A stretch of 64,000 nucleotides of DNA from Otatea glauca (taxonomy: Eukaryota; Streptophyta; Magnoliopsida; Poales; Poaceae): the NCBI GenBank assembly GCA_036346275.1, contig CM070727.1, positions 9,787,760 through 9,851,759 of the forward strand, in the 5' to 3' direction. A model generated the notes under the pieces. It saw only the letters and a list, made by a program, of their open reading frames with translations, searched no databases and was not told where the DNA came from. Shown piece after piece: positions 55,517 to 64,000 of this stretch. Made by a program: the position numbers and the translations under genes. How positions within the stretch are numbered: the stretch's first letter is position 1; every line of letters starts with the position of its first letter.

Positions 55517-56579
55517 CTGTTACGAAAGTGTGTGCACAATAATCATATATCAAGATGACTTGGTGGTTCATACAAAACTTGACCAGTTCATGAAAAAACA
55601 GGTTTTTATTAGTGGCCTGAGTGAGGCAACAAACTGCTCAAGTATAATTCAGACTAACATCATATTTCTATGCACTTGGATTTCATTTTCTTGGATCACA
55701 AATTGTCATTCTCAATAAATGTTTCATAAAGATGAACAACTTTTCTACAACAAAAACTAAAGCCCCCCAACATGGAAGATGGAGGTCTGAAATATGAGCA
55801 ATGCATTAAACATACAGTCTGGCTCCAAGGAGACATTGAAGTAATTGTACACTTTCAACTACAAAACAAGGAAGACTATGGGAAACTGATGAAAGGCCCA
55901 GGCCAAATATACAATTTGTCAGATTAACCCATCCATTACTTTCGTAAGTTCGCAACATCAACCTGTATTATAACTATGAATGCATATTGACAATAGAAAG
56001 AGCAGTCTAAATGTTCAGATTAGAGCAAGTAGATTAAAAGACATAATCCAGACGTCGAAAAAGATATCACAAGAAATGCTGATAATTAACTATGTGACCT
56101 CATAAATAGGAAACCAAGATGTTTCCGAAAACCATACGCTTTCCAGAGCCAGAAATATCCCAGATAAAACATTTAAGAAAGCCGCAACCGGCAACACCCA
56201 CTCATAAATCAGTTTTAAGAAAGCAGTTCTGATATAAACATATATGAAAAGATAGCGATAATAGCACAGTAAGCAAAATCCCATGACCTTAAGAAAAACA
56301 ACTCTGTGAATAGCTAATCTTACGCATATTAAGGAAGCAAATCAATTCTTTTCTAAGATCTAGTACCAAGTGTGGTCCGAAAAGTCAGGTTATGTAGACA
56401 ATGACATTGCATGAAGCAGAAGCCAACAGAGTAACAATATGTGCGCATGGAAATAAAAGAAGTAACTTGACTAGACAATACAGCATAGGAGATAAGGCCA
56501 AAGATTCATACAGGCCGGAAGTTGAGAAAGTATACAATGAGGCGATAGAGCATAACTGAGCACATAAGACTGAAAGTCC
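55517..56579. other. Harbinger 5' region, intron-like
   Basis: AT-rich sequence without further TPI exons or other recognised coding segments. It presumably includes intron sequence captured with the TPI exon and the transposon leader intron. Confidence 0.45.
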
Positions 56580-56720
56580 TCAGTTCTTCTTTTTCATCTT
56601 ATTATCCTTGTTTTGTTGAATCTGCAGATCTACTTTTGCTGAAATTAGATCCCAGAGTTCCTTTAATTGTTCTAAAGCGAAGTTGCTGCTACCAGAGAGG
56701 TTCAAGCATTGCTCATCTCT
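56580..56720 (-). other. Unidentified exon-like ORF
   Basis: On the minus strand a short frame reads LNLSGSSNFALEQLKELW, then a lysine- and glutamine-rich tail to a TGA at 56580. It looks like the C-terminal exon of a coiled-coil protein. I see no convincing partner exon, and the acceptor (AAAAAG before AGATGAG) is weak. It may be a second captured fragment in the Harbinger 5' region. Confidence 0.3.
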
Positions 56721-57436
56721 TTTTCATCAGACAAAATTCAAGCACCCTAAATTGTGACAGGTAACACATGAACTAGAATAAACAAGCACGCAAGCAACCG
56801 GGCATGAACAACTCATATCAGATCTGATAAAGAAGTCCAATGTCTAGTGTGTTCCATACCAAGCTCACGATCGGGGATGAGGCGTCCAGGTGCTGGGGAA
56901 AAGGCCACAAATCTGGATTGGGAGCACGTGCAGACCGGACGGGGAGGACAAACGAGCGGCGAGGGCGTGGCGACTCGGAGGGTGATCAGGGGAGGACTCG
57001 GCGGCGGCGACGACGACACAACCCGAAGGCGAGCGGGGGCAAAACTGGGGCGAGGGCGCGACGACCCAGAGGGCGATCGGTGGAGGATGCAGCGGCGCCG
57101 ATGTGGCCACTTGGAGGGCGCGTGGGGGCAGAACTGCGGCGAGGGCCGGGCAACCTGGAGAGCGACTGGCGGAGGAGGTAGGAGAGAAGGGATCTAGCGA
57201 TCGAGATTTGGGAGGAGGGGGCACCGTTGGAATTTTCGGGACCTGGGCACCTCGCAACCGAGAAAAGCACGAGGCACGGTGCTTCGACTTTTGATGGGGC
57301 TTTTGTTGTACAGCCGCTGTGCATCCGCTTTGAAGTTGGGTTGCTTGGGGAGCTTCCAGCCCAAAGCTGAAGCAAAGCCCCCAAACAGCCCCTATGCAGG
57401 CAGAGACGACAAGGCTCAATAAGGGCTCATGGCAGT

Positions 57437-57640
57437 AGGGGTGTAATCGGATTGGATAATTTCCGACCGACCGACTGATCGGATGTGTTCGAATCGGATT
57501 CGGATAATTTTCGGATTCGATATCGGTTTCAGATACGTTATTTTGGATTCGGATTCGAGAGATTACTATCTGTCGGATCGGGATATATCCGAGATTTGAT
57601 ATATCCGGTTAAACTTCTTCGGATATCCGGCCGATGCTAA
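57437..57640. mobile_element. hAT-like terminal fragment (GGGGTGTAATCGG)
   Basis: TAGGGGTGTAATCGGATTGG opens a stretch dense in TCGGAT, GGATATCC and TTCGGATTCGG motifs. This end type is familiar from grass non-autonomous hAT elements. I found no matching right end or 8-bp duplication. Confidence 0.45.
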
Positions 57641-58072
57641 CCAGGCCCAACCCGTCTCCCGTCATCTCTAGATTCCCCGTCTCCGCGAGACCCGAGCGGC
57701 CGAGCGGCCCAGGCATCTCGTCGCCACCCTCCGTCGCCGCCCAGGCCTGCCGCCGCCGCCCAAGCTGCCCTCCGCCGCTGCCTAGGCTGCCCTCCGTCCA
57801 TCTCGGGCCTCCCAGCGTCCTCGCCCGTCCCACCGCCCTCCTCATCCGCCTCCTCTGCGGCGGCCCTGACCCCTCTTCCTCCTTCTAGTTCCTCACCAGA
57901 AGCCGCGCCGCCGAGACGCATCGCCTCACCTGCGCCCGCCGCTTCCTCACGGCTGCTCCTGGTTCTCGCGGCCACGCCGGCTGGGAGGCCTCCACTTGCT
58001 GGATGGATTTGTATGAAGCTGCTTTAACACTTGTGCATGTTTGTTGATTTTTTTGCCATGTTTGATGATCAG
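57641..58072. other. GC-rich leader upstream of the BRF1 fragment
   Basis: Pyrimidine- and CCG-rich sequence with an 84-codon plus-strand frame (57,634-57,888) that does not resemble BRF1 or another known protein. It may be a 5' leader or part of a different captured fragment. Confidence 0.35.
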
Positions 58073-59426
58073 ATGTTGTGGTACGTGTGGGAAGGTCCTT
58101 GATCAGTAGATTTATAAAGTATGCATCTTTGTTATCACTCAACGATTATCTTCTCTAAAATGATATGATAATCATGATATTGATATTTCTTCTTGTTGAA
58201 GCGTAGCTAGCTTTTGACAAGAATTTTACATGGGGCCGTCGAACAACTCATGTTGCAGCAATGCTGTAAGTCCTATTTGTTATTTATTGTAGCAATGCTG
58301 TAAGTCCTTATTTAATTTCCTAGTGGAAACCTGCAGGTTCCTTTAATATATAGCTTTATAATATGCAGTATTAGAACGCACGAATGCCACATTATGTTTC
58401 ACTTTGTTTCCTTGACTTTGATCTCTAACTAGAAAAGTAATGCATGAGCTTGATAAGCTTCTGCTTAAGGGGGTTCATAATACAAGCGATAAAACTAAGA
58501 TGTATAAAGTGCCTAACCTTTGAGACAACTAAGCTTCTCCAGACCATACACGTGCAAGTCAAGCCCACGCAGTGGGTTTGGTAAACCTTCTAAGTTATAA
58601 GGAATTGTCCATTACTGAGATTATTTTGTCCTAAATTTTCTACTGTAGAGTTCTTCTCAGTAGCCTGGTTATGTTAGCTTTTTTATAACTTAATACTTCC
58701 TGCAATTGCAAAATAAGTCATTCTAGAGTCCATACTGGTCAAACATTTTTAAGTTTGACTATCATTATATAAATGGTCATCTAGATCATCCACGTGAAAT
58801 TGGTATTAGATGAATCAAGACATGTGCTTTTATAATGTATGCTTTATGTGATTTTTAATAACTTATTGTGACAGAAATTAGCAGTCAAAGTGGTACCTTG
58901 TAGATTCTGTTAATGTCCAAAATGGCATATTATATTTGCAATCGAAGCCACTGCAAAGTTATGTTTCATTAATTATCGCTTAAACTGTCAAGAATTTCAA
59001 TTTCTTTTTTGTGCTTTGTCCATGAAAATCTGTTGTCTTTAACATTCATGCTTGTGTTGATGTTTGTTCCTGTTAGTCGCAATGATTGTCTCTTTGGTGT
59101 TGCCTCTTTGGTGTTGGCAAGCTATATGGGTAATACTAATGGCCAAGTTTACATACGTTTCTTGTCAGGCAAAGTAAAAAAGCTTATCTTCTTATTGATT
59201 TCTCGGACAATTTGCGGATAAGTGTGTAAGTACCTGCACCCCATTCTCCTTCCCTTTATCTTGTAGTCCTTATAGAAAAGGCTCATATGGATTTTTGTTT
59301 CAATTATGTCCTAGGTGCTATTTTTTTTTTTGCAGTTTTGCCAAATTTTGCTACTCGAAAAGCACCCAATCGTAATTGTTCAGAAGCTCATAGACCCTGG
59401 CCTTTTCATCCAACGTTTTACAGAAT
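58073..59426 (+). pseudogene. Fragment of BRF1, TFIIIB subunit of RNA polymerase III
   Basis: Four exon-like pieces lie in the right order with splice signals. (a) 58,073-58,110: CCGTCGKVLDQ, the end of the TFIIB-type zinc ribbon, then a TAG. (b) 58,211-58,265: FDKNFTWGRRTTHVAA, from the first cyclin repeat, followed by GTAAGT. (c) 59,169-59,225: AYLLIDFSDNLRIS, after TCAG and before GTAAGT. (d) 59,336-59,426: CQILLLEKHPIV and IDPGLFIQRFTE, after TGCAG and before GTAAGT. The motifs GRRTTHVAA, LLIDFS and DPxLFIxxF are characteristic of BRF1. The pieces between them, including much of the first cyclin repeat and the segment joining c to d, are missing, and the N-terminus is not recognisable. 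The CACTA element begins 144 bases past exon d, so further exons could lie beyond the window. Confidence 0.75.
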
Positions 59427-59589
59427 GTAAGTTGATCACACATATATAAGATTGTGTCATTGTTGAGTCTTCTGTGTATATGTCTCTATGATGTAATCCA
59501 AATATTATCGACTTGTCGTATTGTCTCTTTCATGAAAATATAGAGCTATAGACCTCATGGTCATGTTATCACTACGCCAAAACCTGCAA

Positions 59590-59935
59590 TAGGTGACGGT
59601 CTATTTGTGGCGGTTTTTTTCGAACCGCCACAAATATAATTATCAGTGGCGGTTCTATACTGAAAATGGCGGAAAGAATATCAGTGGCGGTTCTATCCTC
59701 TAACCGCCACTGATAATGAATTATCAGTGGCGGTTGGAGGATAGAACCGCCACTGATAACAAATACATCATTAGTGGCGGTTGGAGGATAGAACCGCCTG
59801 GATTATCTGTGGCGGTTCAATCATAGAACCGCCACTGATAATGTATTATCAGTGGCAGTTTGAGGATAGAACCGCCACAGATAATGTTATCAGTGGCGGT
59901 TCTAGTTAACAACCGCCACCGATAATATTGCCTAT
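59590..59935. repeat. CACTA subterminal repeats, ATCAGTGGCGGTT motif
   Basis: The motif ATCAGTGGCGGTT and its complement AACCGCCACTGAT alternate about ten times, often facing each other around a TCTATCCTC or GAGGATAGA core, so that neighbouring copies form hairpins. In En/Spm such repeats bind the element-encoded DNA-binding protein. Confidence 0.85.
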
Positions 59936-59940
59936 AAATA
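59933..59940 (+). promoter_or_regulatory. TATA box of the CACTA transposase gene
   Basis: TATAAATA follows directly after the last subterminal repeat. A start near 59,965 would precede a leader exon whose likely donor is GGTGAGTTATT near 60,052. Confidence 0.6.
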
Positions 59941-60169
59941 GGTGGTCAGTAGCAGCACTGGTCTTCTTCTTCCCGAGAGCAAACCAAAAGTTCTAATTTT
60001 TAGATTTCATTTTCTCCAATTCTTGTGCTTGTACTTCCTCTAGTTGTTCCTTGGTGAGTTATTTTTTCTCCTCTCTTGATTTGTGTTAATCTTGTTTTAA
60101 TTTAATTTTTAAACCTAGTTTAATTAAGGTTTATATGTAGATGAGATGAAAAGTTTAGATTTTGTTTAT

Positions 60170-61145
60170 TTTTATTTACCTACCATTTTGTAGTTGATGA
60201 ATTTATTTCCTAGCTAGGTTCATTAGATGATGTTGTGTTCCTTTTATAGATGATGAATTATGATCAAGCATATATTTAATATAAATTGCATTTTAAGTTA
60301 ATTTGGTAGACGATGAATTTATTATCTAGCTTCTTTAGATGATAAGTAATTAGATTAGTTTTTTAATTACTGTTAATTTGATTCCATTAGTGTGGACATA
60401 TACATCTTGTATATATTAAATTTATTTAATTAAGATTATTGGATATTAATATAAATGAAATTTTAGTTAATTTAGTAGGTGGGTGCTCATCATTTTTAGA
60501 TGATGAATTTATTATCTAGCTCCTTTAGATGATAAGTAATTAGATTAGTTTTTTAATTACTATTAATTTGGTTCCATTAGTGAACGGACATATAATATAC
60601 ATCTTGCATATATTATTTTGTTTAATTAAGATTAGTGGATATTAATACACATGAAATTTTAGTTAATTTGGTAGGTGGGTGCTCATCATTTTTAGATGAT
60701 GAATTTATTATCTAGCTCCTTTAGATGATAAGTAATTAGATTAGTTTTTTAATTACTATTAATTTGGTTCCATTAGTGAACGAACATATAATATACATCT
60801 TGCATATATTAAATTTGTTTAATTAAGATTAGTGGATATTAATATACATGAAATTTTAGTTAATTTGGTAGGTGGGTGCTCATCATTTTTAGATGATGAA
60901 TTTATTATCTAGCTCCTTTAGATGATAAGTAATTAGATTAGTTTTTTAATTACTATTAATTTGGTTTCATTAGTGTGGACATATAATATACATCTTGCAT
61001 ATATTAAATTTATTTATTTAGGATTATTGGATATTAATATACATGAAATTTTAGTTAATTTGGTAGGTGGTTGCTCATCATTTTTAGATGATGAATTTAT
61101 TATCTAGCTCCTTTAGATGATAAGTAGTTAGATTAGTTTTTTAAT
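60170..61145. repeat. Tandem array, ~195-bp unit, about five copies, in the TNP2 leader intron
   Basis: GATAAGTAATTAGATTAG recurs at 60341, 60531, 60727, 60924 and (with one change) 61119, giving spacings of 190, 196, 197 and 195. Each unit also has GTAGGTGGGTGCTCATCATT and TTAGATGATGAATTTATTAT. The array lies between the leader exon and the splice acceptor at 61,171-61,172. Confidence 0.9.
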
Positions 61146-61172
61146 CAATTTTTATATGTTAATTAATTTTAG

Positions 61173-64000
61173 ATAGACCGGAGATGGATGTACAATGCGA
61201 ACCGTTACAGCCAAGATTACATCGACGGGGTATCTGCTTTTCTAAGAGCCGCTGAGGAGAACAAGTTGCATAAGAAGACGGAGTACATACATTGTCCATG
61301 CATTGATTGCAATAATGAGAAAATGTTTTCAGACAAAGAGCACATCCACTTGCACTTGATTCGAAGGGGTTTTGTACTTGGCTATACACGTTGGACAAGT
61401 CACAGTGAAGAGGAAAACATACATGAAGGTGATAACGTATTGGATGATGGAGAAGGCATTATGGCAGCTGACATCGGTTATGGATCTGATGAGGATAGGT
61501 TGGACATTGATGACGATAATAATCTTGCTCAGATGTTGCGCGATGCAGAAGGGAACTACACTAGTCAGAGAGTTTAATCAATTCAAGGGTTTGTTGGACG
61601 ACTCGGACACACCTTTGTTCCCGGGTTGCAAGGAGGAATACACAAAGGTGCACATCGTGCTTTCACTTCTAAAATTGAAGGCAAGCAATGATTGGTCCGA
61701 TAAGAGTTTCACGGTGCTATTACATCTCTTAGCGGACATTCTTCCAGATGGAAACGTATTGCCGATAACCACTTATTTAGCTAAGAAGGTTGTATGTCCA
61801 TTGGGATTGAAAGTAGAAAGAATACATGCATGTCCAAATGATTGTATACTCTATCGCAAAGAGTATACAGACATGCATGTATGTCCGGTGTGCAAATCAT
61901 CGCGATACAAGCGTAAAGGCCATGATAGCGAGGGCACCGTGGTGAAGAAAGGAGCTCCCGCTAAAGTGGTGTGGTATTTACCAGGAATACCTCGGTTGAA
62001 GCGTTTATTTGGAAACAAAAAGCATGCACAATTGATGCGATGGCATTCAAAAGAGCGTAAAAAGGATGGAAAGCTGAGACACCCTGCTGATTCTGCCCAG
62101 TGGAGAACCATCGATAGGATCTTTAGGAAGGACTTCGGGAATGAACCAAAGAATATAAGGTTTGGGTTGAGTACGGATGGAATGAATCCTTTCGGTAACA
62201 TGAGTAGTATTCATAGCACTTGGCCCGTGACTCTCTGTATCTACAACCTTCCTCCTTGGTTGTGTATGAAACGAAAGTACATTATGATGTCGCTGCTTAT
62301 CCAAGGGTCGAGACAACCTGACAATGATATTGATGTATACCTACAACCATTGGTGGAAGATCTTGTGGTACTGTGGAACGAAGGTGTACAGGTATGGGAT
62401 GATTACAAGCGAGATTACTTCATCCTATGGGCATTGTTGTTTTGCACCATCAATGATTTCCCTGCCTTTGGTAACCTACCGGTCGTACTGTAAAAGGGGC
62501 CAAAGCATGCCCCTAGTGCATGGATGAAACCGCAAGTGTGTGGCTCAATAACTCGAGAAAAACTGTGTACATGCATCACCGTAGGTTCCTTCGCAGGAAT
62601 CACCCCTACCGCAATATGAGAAAACAATTCGATGGGACAAAAGAGGATGGTATAGCTCCAAGGTCTCGTCGTGGGGAAGAGGTATATGATATGGTTAAGG
62701 ATATTAATGTTGTACTTGGAAAGGGAGATATTAATGATAAATCGAGGTCTCGTACTGAGAAGATCACGTGGAAGAAGAGATCGATATTTTGGAACTTGCC
62801 CTATTGGAAGGACTTAGAAGTTCGACACTGCATAGACGCCATTCACGTAGAGAAAAATGTATGTGACAGCTTGATTGGTCTTTTGCTGAACATTCCTAGC
62901 AAAACTAAGGACGGACTGAAGGCACGAAGGGACCTGGAAGATATGAAAATCAAATCTGAGCTACATCCTCAAGACACCGGGAAAGGGCGACTTTACCTTC
63001 CCCTAGCTTGCTACACTCTATCCAAGAAAGAGAGAACAGACCTCTGCAAATGTTTGCATGGTGTGAAAGTTCCGTCCGGTTACTCCGCAAGCATGAAGAA
63101 ACTGGTCTCGATGAAAGATTTGAAGTTAACTGGCATGAAGTCTCATGATTGTCATGTGATGATGACACAAATGCTTTCTATTGCAATTAGAGGTATTCTG
63201 CATGAAAAGGTCCGAGAGGCAATCATGAGGTTGTGTTTCTTCTTCAACACGATTTTACAGAAGGTCATCAATCCCATCGGACTTTCCGAACTGCAGAATG
63301 ATGTGGTCAAGACACTATGCCAGCTAGAGATGTATTTCCCTCCATCATTTTTAGATATAATGGTTCATCTCATTGTTCACCTTGTGAATGAGATAAATGT
63401 ATGTGGGCCCGTATTCCTGCATCAGATGTACTCGTTCGAAAGGTACATGGGTATCCTGAAGAAGTATGTCATAATCGATCTCTACGGGAGGGCTGCATTG
63501 TGGAAGGTTATGCAACTGAGGAGGTTATCGAGTTTTGCGTGGATTACATGGAGGTGGTGGAACCGGTAGGAGTGCCTGCATCTCGCCATGAGGGTAGGCT
63601 AGCTGGGAAAGTGACTATTGGAAGGAAATCAACAAATTTCTACGATCATGGATTGTTCACAAATCTCATTTCACAGTCTTGCAACAGTCAGTTGAGGTGT
63701 CCTTGATTATGGACATGCACAAGGATAAGCTACGAGAGGAAAATCGAGGACGATCAGAGGTTTGGGTAACAAAAGAGCATAATCGTTTGTTCAATCATTG
63801 GTTCAAAGAGCATATGACTGGGAAAGAAACAAGTGTTATGTTGAGGTGGTTGGCAAAAGGGCCATCAGGTACAATCTTGATATGGCAAGGATACGACATA
63901 AATGGATATACCTTTTACACGAGATCTCAAGATAGCAAAAGCACTTACCAAAATAGTGGTGTCCGCATAGATGCCTATGACAACACAGGCAGTAAGAAGA
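61173..64000 (+). pseudogene. CACTA TNP2-type transposase, frameshifted, runs off the window
   Basis: After the acceptor TTTTAG the frame reads DRRWMYNANRYSQDYIDGVS, the start of the transposase-associated domain with CPCIDCNNEK (zinc-binding cysteines). Next comes the Transposase_21 (TNP2) core: DWSDKSFTVLLHLLADILPD, MHVCPVCKSSRYKRKG, AQWRTIDRIFRKDFG, IRFGLSTDGMNPFG and later HCIDAIHVEKNVCDSLIGLL. DUF4218-like (FLDIMVHLIVHLVNEINVCG) and DUF4216-like (WLAKGPSGTILIWQGYDING, then YTFYTRSQDSKST) sequence follows. The frame changes at about 61,568, between 62,480 and 62,520, near 63,480 and near 63,640, so this copy cannot make a full protein. The start methionine may be in the spliced leader or at 61,188. 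Confidence 0.9.

Larger units (their letters stand above)
37967..57392 (-). mobile_element. PIF/Harbinger (Pong-type) transposon split by a Gypsy composite
   Basis: The left end is GGGTCTGTTTAGGGGGTTG and the reversed right end is GGGGCTGTTTGGGGGCTTTG. Both are flanked by TAT (37964-37966 and 57393-57395), a 3-bp duplication as expected for the superfamily although TTA/TAA is commoner. Two genes are read from right to left: a Myb/SANT DNA-binding ORF1 and a DDE transposase, the two-gene arrangement known for PIF/Pong elements. A TPI exon lies upstream of ORF1. The transposon's own sequence is 37,967-38,383 and 53,032-57,392; the rest is the inserted retroelement. The end of the transposase gene is missing at the insertion, so some Harbinger DNA was lost. 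Confidence 0.8.
59570..64000 (+). mobile_element. CACTA (En/Spm) transposon, left part
   Basis: It starts CACTACGCCAAAACCTGCAA after TAT (59567-59569, presumed target duplication). It has subterminal repeats, a TATA box, a leader intron and a TNP2-type transposase in transcription order. The right end is outside the window. It is inserted just after a BRF1 exon, in intron-like sequence. Confidence 0.9.

Overview
The window is nuclear DNA of a grass (Poaceae, most likely panicoid; species not determinable from sequence alone). The evidence is GT-AG introns, TATA boxes, one GC-rich intronless gene set in AT-rich DNA, and a dense mixture of grass-type transposable elements (Mutator-like, hAT, Tourist/PIF-Harbinger, CACTA, Helitron and a Tat-type Ty3/Gypsy retroelement). 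No rRNA, tRNA or CRISPR was seen. Nearly everything is transposon or transposon debris; only two ordinary protein genes can be argued for.

Layout. (1) 621-8715: a Mutator-like element of about 8.1 kb with ~230-bp terminal inverted repeats and a perfect 9-bp target duplication. It holds a 293-bp tandem array and a small two-exon gene for a GRF-type zinc-finger protein with a C-terminal membrane segment. (2) 8.8-24.7 kb: a patchwork of a hAT-family remnant, a ~1-kb inverted repeat, a hAT-like element with GGGGTGGGC ends, a 3.2-kb Tourist-like element containing a nested foldback, a mini-CACTA, a Tourist MITE, a 1.7-kb hAT element built of ~170-bp repeats, and a Helitron with repeated 5' ends. 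(3) 24.9-26.2 kb: a GC-rich intronless gene (SMI1/KNR4-like protein) with a TATA box and a one-base frameshift. (4) 26-38 kb: mostly unassigned sequence, a nested MITE, a second Tourist-like element and a probable minus-strand Helitron. (5) 37,967-57,392: a PIF/Harbinger (Pong-type) element on the minus strand. It has a Myb/SANT ORF1, a DDE transposase pseudogene and a captured exon of triosephosphate isomerase. It is split by a 14.6-kb Tat-lineage Gypsy composite at 38,384-53,031. (6) 57.4-59.57 kb: a hAT-like terminus, then a degenerate plus-strand fragment of BRF1 (TFIIIB subunit). (7) 59,570 to the end: the left part of a CACTA (En/Spm) element inserted in an intron of the BRF1 fragment, with subterminal repeats, a TATA box, a leader intron carrying 195-bp tandem repeats, and a frameshifted TNP2 transposase.

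How the parts relate. The insertions can be ordered. The Gypsy insertion lies within conserved codons of the Harbinger transposase, and CACTA lies in the BRF1-like pseudogene. The Gypsy block is a chimera: two reverse transcriptases in series, two dissimilar LTRs and no matching target duplication indicate recombination between two elements. Its 3' half carries two minus-strand genes, each with its own TATA box, one spliced. Most nonsense codons in the transposon ORFs can be explained by single C-to-T or G-to-A changes, the pattern expected from decay of methylated DNA.

Most notable: the two antisense genes of the Gypsy 3' region, the phase-compatible TPI exon trapped upstream of the Harbinger ORF1, the double-RT chimera, the BRF1 fragment, and a ~170-bp repeat module shared by three otherwise different elements.
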